In this document: one piece after another, positions 29,718 to 38,293 of the stretch
How positions within the stretch are numbered: position 1 is the stretch's first letter
Layout: the number at the start of each line of letters is the position of its first letter
NCBI GenBank assembly: GCA_964404605.1
Contig: CAYOKT010000018.1
Coordinates: 1 to 39,581 of the forward strand
DNA from: CAYOKT01 sp964404605
GTDB lineage: Bacteria; Electryoneota; Electryoneia; Electryoneales; Electryoneaceae
Length of the DNA stretch: 39,581 nucleotides
Direction of reading: 5' to 3'
Translations under genes and position numbers: made by a program
Notes under the pieces: generated by a model
What the model saw: the letters and a program-made list of their open reading frames with translations, nothing else
Told to the model about the DNA's origin: nothing
Database searches by the model: none

Positions 29718-31220
29718 ATGGATGAGACACGGCGGGCGGGGGTTCTTCTCCACCCGACATCCCTGCCCGGGTCGCCGGGGATCGGCGAGTTCGGCCCCGG
29801 CGCGCACCGCTTTCTCGAGTGGCTGTCGAGCGCCGGGCAGAGCGTCTGGCAGGTGCTGCCCCTCGGTCCCACCGGCTATGGCGATTCACCCTACCAGTGC
29901 TTCTCCGCCTTCGCCCTCAACCCCCTGCTGATCTCCCTCCAGCGGCTGGCCGAGGATGGCTGGCTCGAGGGGGAAAGCCTCGCCCTTCTGCGGGAATCGG
30001 ACCCCGGACGGGTGGACTATGGTTCGCTGATCCCGGCGAAGCAGGAGCTGCTGGACCGGGCGTTCCGCGCCTGGTCCGGGCGCGCCGACAGCGCCGAGCG
30101 GGAACGGTTCGAGGCCTTCCGGCGGGAGAAGGCCGGCTGGCTGGCCGACTACGCGCTTTTCATGGCGCTGAAGGGATTTCATGACGGCCGCCTGTGGGCG
30201 GAGTGGCCCGAGCCGCACCGCGACCGCCACCCGGAGGCGCTCACGAGGGCGCGCGGCGAGCTCGGGGAGCGTGTCCGGCGGGAGGAGTGGCGCCAGTTCA
30301 TGGCGTTCCGTCATTGGGGGGAGGTCCGGGCCCACGCGGCCCACCTTGGAATCGTCATCTTCGGCGACATGCCCATCTTCGTCGCCTACGACAGCGCGGA
30401 TGTCTGGGCCAACCGGCACCTGTTCCACCTCGATGAGGAGGGCCGCCCGGTCGTCGTCAGCGGCGTGCCGCCGGACTATTTCAGCGCCACGGGCCAGCGG
30501 TGGGGCAACCCTCTCTACCGCTGGGAGGCGCACCGCGAGGAGGGGTTCGCCTGGTGGACCGCCCGTGTCCGCGCCGGCCTGGAGGTGATGGACTGGGTGC
30601 GCATCGACCATTTCCGCGGTTTCGCCGCCTGCTGGGAGATCCCGGCGCACGAGGAGACCGCGGTGAACGGCCGCTGGGTGCCCGCGCCCGGCCGGGAGCT
30701 GTTCGAGACACTGGGGGAAAAACTCGGCGGACTGCCCCTCGTCGCGGAGGATCTCGGGGTGATCACCCCGGATGTCACCGAACTGCGCAAGACCTTCGGG
30801 CTGCCGGGGATGAAGGTGCTGCAATTCGCCTGGGATTCGGGAGCGGGGAATCCCTTCCTCCCGCATAACCACGAGCGTGACAGCATCGTCTACACCGGTA
30901 CGCACGACAACAACACCACCCTCGGCTGGTGGCGCGAAGAGATTGGTGATGAGGCCCGCGGGTACCTGAGCGCTTACGTTGGCCACGAGATTCTCGACCC
31001 GCCGTGGGAGCTGTTGCGTCTCGCCTATGCCTCCGTCGGTGCGGTGGCCGTGGCGCCGATGCAGGACCTCCTCCGCCTCGGGCCGGAGGCGAGGATGAAC
31101 ACCCCCGCGGCGGCGGCGGGAAACTGGTCCTGGCGCCTGTGCGAGGGGCAGCTCGAGGAGGAGCTCGCCCGGCGGCTGAGGGAGTCGGCCGGGCGGTACG
31201 GGCGGCTCCCCGGCGCATAG
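29718..31220 (+). CDS. malQ: 4-alpha-glucanotransferase (amylomaltase, GH77)
   Basis: 500 residues. Transfers glucan segments between maltodextrins in glycogen/maltose metabolism. TSLPGSPGIGEFGPGAHRFLEWLSSAGQSVWQVLPLGPTGYGDSPYQ is the GH77 N-terminus; nucleophile Asp297 in RIDHFRGF, acid/base Glu344 in AEDLGVITPDV, transition-state Asp397 in TGTHDNNTTLGWW; 250s-loop GVPPDYFSATGQRWGNPLY present. Single-copy gene with no other maltose or glycogen genes nearby. ATG is preceded by GGGAGGGTGG. Confidence 0.97.
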   Translation: MDETRRAGVLLHPTSLPGSPGIGEFGPGAHRFLEWLSSAGQSVWQVLPLGPTGYGDSPYQCFSAFALNPLLISLQRLAEDGWLEGESLALLRESDPGRVDYGSLIPAKQELLDRAFRAWSGRADSAERERFEAFRREKAGWLADYALFMALKGFHDGRLWAEWPEPHRDRHPEALTRARGELGERVRREEWRQFMAFRHWGEVRAHAAHLGIVIFGDMPIFVAYDSADVWANRHLFHLDEEGRPVVVSGVPPDYFSATGQRWGNPLYRWEAHREEGFAWWTARVRAGLEVMDWVRIDHFRGFAACWEIPAHEETAVNGRWVPAPGRELFETLGEKLGGLPLVAEDLGVITPDVTELRKTFGLPGMKVLQFAWDSGAGNPFLPHNHERDSIVYTGTHDNNTTLGWWREEIGDEARGYLSAYVGHEILDPPWELLRLAYASVGAVAVAPMQDLLRLGPEARMNTPAAAAGNWSWRLCEGQLEEELARRLRESAGRYGRLPGA

Positions 31221-31431
31221 CGGGAATTGTGGTGGGCGACCTGTCGCCGCCCCAAGTTTGTCTCCCCCCGGTGTTTGGACAGGTGCTTTTTTTCTCCCGC
31301 CCCTGTTGTTAGCTTGAAAAGAATCGCGCACCTTTCTCATCGAGAGCATGGCACGGGAGCGCGCGAGATCCACCACGCGGGTCCGGGCGGGATGATGAAC
31401 GCCCGGTCCGGAACCTCATCAACGGGAAGTC
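31221..31431. other. malQ-topA intergenic region
   Basis: GGCGAC-CT-GTCGCC (31233-31246) is a short hairpin after malQ. A run of seven T lies at 31287-31293 without a hairpin directly before it. TAGCTT at 31310-31315 may be a -10 for topA; its flanks (TTAGCTTG) match the candidate before the S4 gene. No good -35. Confidence 0.35.
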
Positions 31432-33840
31432 ATGGCATCCAAGCTGGTTATCGTCGAATCACCCGCCAAGGCGAAAACCCTTTCACGTTATCTGGGCAAG
31501 GAGTTCACGATCAGGGCCTCGATGGGCCATGTCCGCGATCTCCCCGAGCGTGACCTCGCCGTGGACATCGAGAACGACTTCGCTCCCCGGTACGTCGTCA
31601 TCCCGAGCAAGAAGAAAACCGTGGATGAATTGCGGAAGGCGGCCGAGCGGTCGGGGGAGATCTACATCGCGACCGACCCGGACCGTGAAGGGGAGGCGAT
31701 CGCCTGGCATCTTGCCTACCTGCTCAACGGGAAGAAGCGGGCAATCCGCCGTGTGATGTTCAATGAAATCACCCGCCAGGCGGTTCTCTCGGCGATGGAG
31801 AAGCCGGGGGAGATCGACCTGGGCCGTGTCGATGCCCAGCAGGCCCGGCGGGTGCTCGACCGCCTCGTCGGCTACCTGGTCAGCGAGCAGCTCTGGAAGG
31901 TCGTCGCGCGGGGGCTTTCCGCCGGCCGGGTCCAGAGTGTCGCCCTCCGGCTGATCGTCGAACGCGAAGCGGAGATCGACCGCTTCGAGCCCGAGGAATA
32001 CTGGGTGATCCGCGCCCGGGCGGTCCTCAACGGTGTCGAGCCGTTCACCGTGAAGCTGGTGCGCCGGGCGGGGGAAGAGGTCCGCATCGGCAACAAGGAG
32101 GAGGCGGATGCGGTCCTGGGCGATCTCAAGGCCCTTCCCGCCCGCCTGTTCGACCTGCGGCGCCGGGTCAACTCCCAGACCCCCCCGGCGCCGTTCACCA
32201 CCTCGACCCTGCAGCAGGAGGCCTCGCGCCGTCTCGGTTTCGCCGTGCGGAGGACGATGAGCGTCGCCCAGCGGCTTTACGAGGGCATCGAACTGGGTGC
32301 CGCGGGCGCGGTGGGCCTGATCACCTACATGCGTACCGACTCCACGCGGATGGCCTCCGGGGCGGTCGAGGCGGCGCGGGAGTTCATCGCCAGGGAGTAC
32401 GGCACCGATTATCTCAGCCGGAAACCGCGTATGTATGCGAAAAAGGGCAGGGTGCAGGATGCCCACGAGGCGATCCGGCCGACCGCCCTGGAGTGGACCC
32501 CGGAGAAGGTCAAGCCGCACCTGAAACCCGAGCAGTTCCGGCTCTACACCCTGATCTGGAACCGCTTCCTCGCCACCCAGATGGCGGAGGCGAAGTACGA
32601 AAACGTGACCGTGGATGTGGCCGCCGGCCGGGAGGGGGATGCCCCCTCGACCGGGGAACAGGGGAAACCCGGCCATCCGCCGTATTTGTTGCGGGCCACC
32701 GGCCGCAGGCTCCTCTTCGCCGGGTTCCGCCGCCTGTGGGGCGAGGAGAAGAAGGAGGATGCGGCCAACGGCGAGGCGGAGGCGGGCGAACTGCCGGCGG
32801 CGTTCTTCGGGAGCGGCGCGGGCGGGAGAAGCGCATCCGCCGCGAAAGCGGACCTCGGGGCGGGCAGCCCGGTGAAACTGCAGGACCCCGAGGGCGAGCA
32901 GAAATTCACCCAGCCCCCGGCACGGTACAGCGAATCCACCCTCGTCAAGGCGCTCGACGAATTGGGCATCGGGCGCCCCTCGACCTACGCGCAGATCATC
33001 AGCACCCTCTTCGACCGCAAGTATGCCGAGCGGAACGAAAAGAAGCGGCTCGCGCCGACCCAGCTCGGCCGCACGGTCAGCGACCTGCTCGTCCGTGAGT
33101 TCGACGACATCTTCAATGTCGACTTCACCGCGAAGATGGAACAGGCGCTGGATGCCGTCGAGGAGAAGGAGAAGGACTGGGTGGAGGTCGTGCGCGAGTT
33201 CTGGGAGCCCTTCAAGGCGGACATGGATCGTTTCCGGGAGAAGCGTGGTGAACTCAAAGAGCAGGTGCTGAAACGCACCGGGCGAAAGTGTCCCCAGTGT
33301 GGCGAGGGCGAGCTGGTGGAGCGATGGGGTCGGTACGGCCGCTTCGTCGCCTGCGACCGTTTCCCCGCCTGTAAGTACATCGAGAAGCCGAAGGCGGAGG
33401 GCGACAGGCCCGCCGCGAAAGCCGAATCCACCGGCCGCCCCTGCCCGAAGTGCGGGGAGGGGGAGCTGGTCATCCGCGAGGGGCGGTACGGCAAGTTCCT
33501 TTCGTGCAACAGGTATCCGAAGTGCAAGTTCACAGAGGATATCCCCGGGGAGAAGCGGAGCGCCGGGAAACGCGGCGGTGAGTTGCCGAAGGTCGACCTG
33601 CCCTGTCCGCGAAAGGGGTGCGGCGGCCGCATCGTCGCCAAGAGGACGCGTCACGGCAAGATCTTCTTCTCATGCACGAACTGGAAGGAAAAGAACTGTC
33701 CGGTCGCTTTCTGGGACAAACCGGTTGAAAAGCCCTGCCCGAAATGCGGGTACCCGCTCCGCGTGGTCAAGGGAAATCAGCTCGTCTGCCCCGAGTGCAA
33801 GGAAAAAGAAGCGTGGGAGGAAGAGCCTGCCCATGCGTGA
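31432..33840 (+). CDS. topA: DNA topoisomerase I
   Basis: 802 residues. Type IA enzyme relaxing negative supercoils. TOPRIM domain at the N-terminus (VIVESPAKAKTLSRYL, ATDPDREGEAIAWHL with the acidic triad), catalytic Tyr299 in GLITYMRTDSTRM, HEAIRPT segment. Three to four C-terminal zinc-ribbon modules: CPQC...CDRFPAC, CPKC...CNRYPKC, CPRKGC...C...NC, and CPKCG...CPEC. The central insert (about 395-490) is low-complexity Gly/Glu/Ala. The stop overlaps the xerC-like start by eight bases, beginning a long gene train. Confidence 0.97.
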   Translation: MASKLVIVESPAKAKTLSRYLGKEFTIRASMGHVRDLPERDLAVDIENDFAPRYVVIPSKKKTVDELRKAAERSGEIYIATDPDREGEAIAWHLAYLLNGKKRAIRRVMFNEITRQAVLSAMEKPGEIDLGRVDAQQARRVLDRLVGYLVSEQLWKVVARGLSAGRVQSVALRLIVEREAEIDRFEPEEYWVIRARAVLNGVEPFTVKLVRRAGEEVRIGNKEEADAVLGDLKALPARLFDLRRRVNSQTPPAPFTTSTLQQEASRRLGFAVRRTMSVAQRLYEGIELGAAGAVGLITYMRTDSTRMASGAVEAAREFIAREYGTDYLSRKPRMYAKKGRVQDAHEAIRPTALEWTPEKVKPHLKPEQFRLYTLIWNRFLATQMAEAKYENVTVDVAAGREGDAPSTGEQGKPGHPPYLLRATGRRLLFAGFRRLWGEEKKEDAANGEAEAGELPAAFFGSGAGGRSASAAKADLGAGSPVKLQDPEGEQKFTQPPARYSESTLVKALDELGIGRPSTYAQIISTLFDRKYAERNEKKRLAPTQLGRTVSDLLVREFDDIFNVDFTAKMEQALDAVEEKEKDWVEVVREFWEPFKADMDRFREKRGELKEQVLKRTGRKCPQCGEGELVERWGRYGRFVACDRFPACKYIEKPKAEGDRPAAKAESTGRPCPKCGEGELVIREGRYGKFLSCNRYPKCKFTEDIPGEKRSAGKRGGELPKVDLPCPRKGCGGRIVAKRTRHGKIFFSCTNWKEKNCPVAFWDKPVEKPCPKCGYPLRVVKGNQLVCPECKEKEAWEEEPAHA

Positions 33841-34888
33841 ATGGCTCACTGCCTATGGTGAATACCTGCGCACAGCCCGCTCAGCCTCGGAACATACCCT
33901 CGCCGCTTACCGGCATGACATCGAAGCCTTCCTGAACCATCTTGCCCTCCTGCGGGGTTCGCTGCCGCCGCCGGAGGAGATCCGGCCGAGGTGGATCCGA
34001 AGATACCTCGGTGAGCGGATCCGGTTGGGGGCGAGCCCATCCACCGTTGCCCGGCAACTCTCGGCGCTCAAGGGGTTCTTCCGCTACCTCGTCCGGGAAG
34101 GGGTCCTCGAGACTTCGCCCGCCGAGCCGGTCGAGAGTCCCGCTCGTGAGAAGCGGTTGCCGAAAGTTCCGGCGGAGACGGACCTCGCCCGGGCTCTCGA
34201 TGCGACGGGGGACCAACCCGACGAGGTCGCCGCCGCCCGCGACCGGGCGCTGATCGAGCTGCTCTATGGAGGGGGCCTGCGCCTCGCCGAGGCGTTGGCG
34301 CTGGACCGCGGCGACCTGGACTTCCGCCGGGGATGGCTGCGCGTCCTCGGGAAGCGGCGCAAGGAACGTGTCGTGCCCCTGGGCAGGAAAGCCGCCGAGG
34401 CGCTGCGCCGCTGGTTGAACCTTCGGGACCGCTGGGCGGGCCCGGGCAGCGGCGAGGCGCTCTTCCTCGGCCGCAGGGGCGGGCGGCTGAACCCCCGGGT
34501 GGCGCGCGCGGCGGTTCACTCCTTCCTCCGTCGCGCGGGGATCAGCCGGTCCACTCACCCCCATGCCCTGCGGCACGCCTTCGCCACCCACCTGCTCGAT
34601 CACGGCGCCGAGATGGCCGCCGTCGGCGAGCTGCTCGGACATGCTTCCCTCTCGACGACGCAGATTTACACCCATGTCAGCGTGGAACACCTGAAACGAG
34701 TCTACCTGGATAAACACCCCCGGGCCGGTGGAGGGGCGCCGGCCGCGCCCGAGACCGGCGGGGAGGAACAGCCGGCGGTGCATGATGAGAAAATCGCGCC
34801 GAAACCATCATCCGCACCAACGGGGAGGACACTGGGGAAAAAAGCGCATGGCGCTGCATCTTCCAACCCTCAAAGGAGGTCACGATGA
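33833..34888 (+). CDS. xerC: Tyrosine recombinase, XerC/XerD-like
   Basis: 351 residues. Site-specific recombinase that resolves chromosome dimers at dif. N-terminal SAM-like domain (1-95) and catalytic domain. Active-site set complete: Arg150 (GGGLRLAE), Lys174 (VLGKRRKER), His244 and Arg247 (HPHALRH), His270 (LGHASLS), nucleophile Tyr279 (TTQIYTH). Location in a housekeeping operon after topA argues for Xer rather than a mobile-element integrase. The final 55 residues after KRVYLDKHPRA are Gly/Pro/Ala-rich and exceed the usual end. XerC versus XerD cannot be decided by eye. Confidence 0.9.
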   Translation: MREWLTAYGEYLRTARSASEHTLAAYRHDIEAFLNHLALLRGSLPPPEEIRPRWIRRYLGERIRLGASPSTVARQLSALKGFFRYLVREGVLETSPAEPVESPAREKRLPKVPAETDLARALDATGDQPDEVAAARDRALIELLYGGGLRLAEALALDRGDLDFRRGWLRVLGKRRKERVVPLGRKAAEALRRWLNLRDRWAGPGSGEALFLGRRGGRLNPRVARAAVHSFLRRAGISRSTHPHALRHAFATHLLDHGAEMAAVGELLGHASLSTTQIYTHVSVEHLKRVYLDKHPRAGGGAPAAPETGGEEQPAVHDEKIAPKPSSAPTGRTLGKKAHGAASSNPQRRSR

Positions 34889-35172
34889 AGGTCACGATCC
34901 AGGCCCGGCATTTCAATGCCCGCGATGATCTGAAAAAATCCGTGGAGAAAGAGGTCATGCGGCTGGAGCGTCTTTACGACCGGATTCTGGAGGCGGATGT
35001 GATCCTCGAAGGAAAGCTGCACCGGAAGGAGGCGCAGATCTCGATCAAGGTTCCCGGACAGACCCTCGTCGCCTCCGACATGGCGGATAGATTCGAGATC
35101 GCCGCCGAAGCGGCCGTTGACAAGCTGGAACAGCAGGTCAAGCGGTATCGCGACAAGATGCGCAAGCGGTGA
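34885..35172 (+). CDS. hpf: Ribosome hibernation promoting factor, short form
   Basis: 95 residues. HPF/RaiA family protein that binds the 30S decoding region and stabilises inactive 70S or 100S ribosomes in stationary phase. KVTIQARHFNARDDLKKSVEKEVMRLERLYDRI and ILEGKLHRKEAQISIKVPGQTLVASDMADRFEIAAEAAVDKLEQQVKRYRDK form the beta-alpha-beta3-alpha fold. Lacks the C-terminal dimer domain of long HPF. AAAGGAGGT precedes the ATG, which overlaps the xerC stop. The order hpf-hprK with PTS genes resembles the rpoN-hpf-ptsN-hprK arrangements of many Gram-negatives. Confidence 0.94.
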   Translation: MKVTIQARHFNARDDLKKSVEKEVMRLERLYDRILEADVILEGKLHRKEAQISIKVPGQTLVASDMADRFEIAAEAAVDKLEQQVKRYRDKMRKR

Positions 35173-35179
35173 GGTTGTT

Positions 35180-36190
35180 ATGCACACCCCGTTGACCGAG
35201 GAACAGAAACAGACCGGAACGCGCATCTCGCACATCGAGGTGAAGGAGCTGCTGGAGGACAATCGAGACCCACTCGGCCTGCGGATCATCGCCGGTGAGG
35301 AGGGGTTGGACCGGCAGATCGTCGAACGGGAACTGCATCGTCCCGGCCTTGCCCTTGCCGGCTTCCTCCAGCCGTTCACCTTCCAGCGGGTGCAGATTCT
35401 CGGCAACACGGAGATCGAGTATCTCAGGTCCCTCTCCGACCGCCGGCGGGCTTCCGCGGTCCGGCAGGTGATGGAGCATGAAATCCCCTGCCTGATTCTC
35501 GCCAACGACAACGAAGCCCCGGCGGAGATGCTCCGCCACGCGAAAAAGCGCCGCATTCCCCTCCTGACCAGTCCGCGCAACACGACGGACCTGATCCACC
35601 TGCTCTCCGACTACCTCGATGACCGTTTCGCGCCGTTCATCTCGGTGCATGGCTCCCTCGTGGATGTCTATGGCACCGGGATGCTGTTCACCGGGCGCAG
35701 CGGCATCGGCAAGTCGGAGATCGCCCTCGACCTCGTCGAGCGGGGCCATCGGCTCGTCGCCGATGATGTCGTCCGCGTGGACAAGAAGGCGGAGGGGATC
35801 CTCATGGGTACCAGCCCGGAGATGATCCGCCACTTCATCGAGGTGCGCGGGGTGGGAATGATCGATGTGCGGCGCATGTTCGGCGTGCGCGGCATCCGGC
35901 TGCAGAAGCGCATCGAGGTGGAGGTGCGCCTCGAGGAGTGGGATGACAACCAGGAGTGGGAGCGCATCGGGCTCGACCAGGATTCCACCACCTATCTCGG
36001 GGTGACCATTCCCATGGTGCGCCTGCCCATCTTCCCGGGAAAGAACATCACGATGATCGCCGAGGTGGTCGCGCTCAGCGTCCACCTGCGGGTCTATGGG
36101 TTCAACCCGGCGGAGGAATTGAACCGGCGGCTGCGCAACGAGATTGACCGCCAACGAGTGCGGCGGTACCTTATCCGGGATTATGAATGA
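35180..36190 (+). CDS. hprK: HPr kinase/phosphorylase
   Basis: 336 residues from ATG 35180, seven bases after hpf. Phosphorylates and dephosphorylates HPr on a serine. N-terminal domain at 1-145, kinase domain with SVHGSLVDVYG (His157), Walker A GRSGIGKSE (172-180), ADDVVR, and the HPrK signature HFIEVRGVGMIDV (218-230); a C-terminal helix completes the hexamer. In proteobacterial-type organisms it is part of PTS-based regulation rather than sugar-import control. Stop overlaps the EIIA start (ATGA). Confidence 0.96.
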   Translation: MHTPLTEEQKQTGTRISHIEVKELLEDNRDPLGLRIIAGEEGLDRQIVERELHRPGLALAGFLQPFTFQRVQILGNTEIEYLRSLSDRRRASAVRQVMEHEIPCLILANDNEAPAEMLRHAKKRRIPLLTSPRNTTDLIHLLSDYLDDRFAPFISVHGSLVDVYGTGMLFTGRSGIGKSEIALDLVERGHRLVADDVVRVDKKAEGILMGTSPEMIRHFIEVRGVGMIDVRRMFGVRGIRLQKRIEVEVRLEEWDDNQEWERIGLDQDSTTYLGVTIPMVRLPIFPGKNITMIAEVVALSVHLRVYGFNPAEELNRRLRNEIDRQRVRRYLIRDYE

Positions 36191-36585
36191 GCATCGGAGG
36201 CCTGGTGGTCACCCATGGTTCCCTCGGGGAGTCGCTGGTCGCCGAGGCGACCCGTCTCGTCGGGGAACATGAGTCCTTCACCTGGATGGCCACCGCCGGG
36301 ATCAGCGCGGAGGAGATTCGGCGAAAACTGCGCACCAGGGTCGGCTCCGATCCCTGGATCATCTTCGTCGACTCCCCCGGAACCGGGCCCGCGGTCTGCG
36401 CCCAGGATGTGATCGGCGAGGGGCAGGCGGTTGTCACCGGGGTCAACCTGGCGATGCTCCTCTCGTTCCTGATCCACCGGGACCGGTACGATTCCGTGGG
36501 AGAACTGGCGCGGCGCATGGTTCGTGACGGCTCCCGCGCACTGGAGGTGCTGTGGTCGAGGGATCCGCCCCACCCGCGGGATTGA
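36187..36585 (+). CDS. PTS EIIA, mannose family
   Basis: 132 residues. IIA domain of mannose-type PTS, receiving phosphate from HPr on His10 (GLVVTHGSLGES). IIFVDSPGTGPAV and QAVVTGVNLAMLLSFL match the family pattern G-x-G-x-x-x and the conserved N-x-x-ML. Separate single-domain protein, translated together with hprK and EIIB. No membrane components follow, so it may act as a regulatory phosphocarrier. Confidence 0.88.
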   Translation: MSIGGLVVTHGSLGESLVAEATRLVGEHESFTWMATAGISAEEIRRKLRTRVGSDPWIIFVDSPGTGPAVCAQDVIGEGQAVVTGVNLAMLLSFLIHRDRYDSVGELARRMVRDGSRALEVLWSRDPPHPRD

Positions 36586-37037
36586 TCCTGCGGGTGGATG
36601 ACCGGCTGATTCACGGGCAGATCGTCTATGGTTGGGCGAAATTATGGCCCGCCGAGGAGATCTGGCTCGTTCACGATGCCATCGCGGCGGATACCCGGAG
36701 GCGGGAGCTGTACGAGGAGCAGATCCCCGAAGGCGTCACAGGGGGCGTCCTCTCCCTATCCGAGGCCGTGGACCACTGGGGCGGGAGCGGCGAGGAGTCG
36801 CGGCGTATCTTGCTCGTCGTGGAGAGTTGCGCCGATCTCGCCCGGCTTGTCGCGGAGGGGGTGCGCCCGGCGGAGGCGCACCTGGGGAATGTGGGCCGGG
36901 GCGAGGGGCGCGGACGGGTGACGGATACGGTGTATCTTGGCGGCGAGGACCTCGCCGCGCTGGAAACCGTCGCCGGGAGTGGGGTAAGCTTGTGGCTGCG
37001 GGAGCTGCCGTCCAGCCGGCCGCTGCCGCTGCCGTGA
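36552..37037 (+). CDS. PTS EIIB, mannose family
   Basis: 161 residues from GTG 36552 (GGAGGT seven bases upstream); a TTG at 36582 overlapping the EIIA stop would also keep the family core. Phosphoacceptor His21 in VDDRLIHGQIVYGW; AHLGNVGRGEGRG matches the conserved N-x-G motif. Normally passes phosphate to sugar at the EIIC/EIID channel, but neither lies in the window; the next gene is MCE-type. The C-terminus (PSSRPLPLP) is short. Overlaps EIIA by 34 bases. Confidence 0.88.
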   Translation: MVEGSAPPAGLILRVDDRLIHGQIVYGWAKLWPAEEIWLVHDAIAADTRRRELYEEQIPEGVTGGVLSLSEAVDHWGGSGEESRRILLVVESCADLARLVAEGVRPAEAHLGNVGRGEGRGRVTDTVYLGGEDLAALETVAGSGVSLWLRELPSSRPLPLP

Positions 37038-37059
37038 CGGCGCAAGAAAGGGAGAAGAG

Positions 37060-37956
37060 GTGAGTCGCAACCGCCCGAAGATGGATGAATTCACGGTGGG
37101 CTTGACCGTCCTGATCGCCCTCGTCATTCTCGTCGGCGGAGTACTCTGGGGCAAGGGGGTTCGTTTCCGCGCCCGGCATCAGACCTACACCGTGCTCTTT
37201 CCGGAGGTATATGGGCTCAAGGAGGGCTCTTCGGTTCTCGTCAACGGCGTGGCGCGCGGCAAGGTGGGGTCGGTGAAACTCATCACGGAGGGCGCCTCGG
37301 TGGAGATCCTTCTCGATTCCGATGTCGTCATCCACGATGATTACAAGGTGGTCCTCTTTTCGCCGCAGTTGATGGGGGGGAGGACCATCAGCATCGACCC
37401 CGGTGAGGGACCGGGACGTATCAAACCCGGTGACCTCCTCCAGGGCGAAGTCCCCGCGGGGGTCGGGGAGGTGATGGCCAGCTCCGGAAAAGTGCTGGAA
37501 GAACTGCTGGTGCTCATCCACCAGTTACGCACCACCACCGCCCGGGTGGATTCCGCGGTGCTGATCAGCGATATCGGTCCGCGCCTGCGCAACACGCTGG
37601 CCGACCTGAACAACATGACCTCCGCACTGCGCGTGGAGATGGCCCAGGCTTCCCTCGCCCTGAAGGTGGGTGCGGAGGAGGTCGCTGCTTCGGGCCAGGA
37701 ACTCCACGCCCTGCTGAAAACCAACCGCCCTCGCGCCGACTCGCTCCTCATCCGCCTGAACCGCGTTTCCGATGACATGGAGTATGCGACGAAGAACGTG
37801 CGCCGTTTCAGCGATGCCCTCGCGGACACGACCGGAACCATCGGCATGCTCATGTATTCCGACACCCTGCACGCCCAGTTGGTGCGGACCCTGAGCGACA
37901 TCGACTCCCTCGTCGCCCAACTGAAGAAAGAAGGGGTCAAGGTCAGCATTTTCTGA
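37060..37956 (+). CDS. MCE/MlaD-domain lipid-transport protein
   Basis: 298 residues, GTG start with AAGGGAG upstream. One N-terminal membrane helix (about 11-30, FTVGLTVLIALVILVGGVLW) anchors it in the inner membrane; MCE domain at about 40-118 (YTVLFPEVYGLKEGSSVLVNGVARGKVGSV, GGRTISIDPG). The remainder (130-298) is a long helical coiled-coil region ending in DSLVAQLKKEGVKVSIF. Family members form hexameric tunnels moving phospholipids between membranes. MlaE and MlaF partners are not adjacent. Last gene of the topA train, followed by a hairpin. Confidence 0.88.
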   Translation: MSRNRPKMDEFTVGLTVLIALVILVGGVLWGKGVRFRARHQTYTVLFPEVYGLKEGSSVLVNGVARGKVGSVKLITEGASVEILLDSDVVIHDDYKVVLFSPQLMGGRTISIDPGEGPGRIKPGDLLQGEVPAGVGEVMASSGKVLEELLVLIHQLRTTTARVDSAVLISDIGPRLRNTLADLNNMTSALRVEMAQASLALKVGAEEVAASGQELHALLKTNRPRADSLLIRLNRVSDDMEYATKNVRRFSDALADTTGTIGMLMYSDTLHAQLVRTLSDIDSLVAQLKKEGVKVSIF

Positions 37957-37992
37957 CCGCGGCGGTGTTTCCTCACCTGGGAAAACGCAACA

Positions 37993-38021
37993 AACCCCGG
38001 TCCCATCAAGAGGCCGGGGTT
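37993..38021 (+). terminator. Hairpin after the topA-MCE operon
   Basis: AACCCCGG, 13-base loop, CCGGGGTT, then GTGTC. Eight pairs and a weak T content, so a moderate terminator candidate for the seven-gene train. Confidence 0.5.
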
Positions 38022-38155
38022 GTGTCATCCATGCTGTAAGATGGCCGGCTCACCGGGTGGAAACCGCGACCCCCGGGCTTCCGCCCCTTGGTTCGCGCGC
38101 CGCCCGCCCGTACCTTCCCCGAAATCCCGCGACACCGATCACCGGGCGGGTGGCG

Positions 38156-38186
38156 GGTGGCCCGGGACTTCAGTCCCGGGTTTCAT
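38156..38186. repeat. Palindromic dispersed repeat
   Basis: GGTGG, then CCCGGGACT-TC-AGTCCCGGG, then TTTCAT. The 9-base arms are perfect. Both ends recur around 19225-19313. Sits inside the 337-base gap 37957-38293, which holds no other gene; an extended -10 lies at its right end. Confidence 0.6.
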
Positions 38187-38270
38187 GAGCATTTCCGCGA
38201 CGAACGCAACTTGCTGCAAGAACTGGAAACCGTGATTTCCTTTACTACATGGAATGTTATTTCCCGGAAG

Positions 38271-38279
38271 TGGTATAAT
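38271..38279 (+). promoter_or_regulatory. Extended -10 promoter of the DUF819-like gene
   Basis: TGGTATAAT is a perfect -10 with the TG extension. No -35 is needed or visible. The start would be near 38286, only about eight bases before the ATG, so the mRNA would be nearly leaderless. Confidence 0.5.
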
Positions 38280-38293
38280 CAGGGCCGCCAGGC

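Noticed and set aside
31483..33654. 723-codon minus-strand frame opposite topA
   Set aside because: Antisense shadow; topA has full catalytic and zinc-ribbon motifs.
33833..34888. Integron or phage integrase
   Set aside because: The recombinase is embedded in an overlapping housekeeping operon, without attC, att sites or phage genes nearby.
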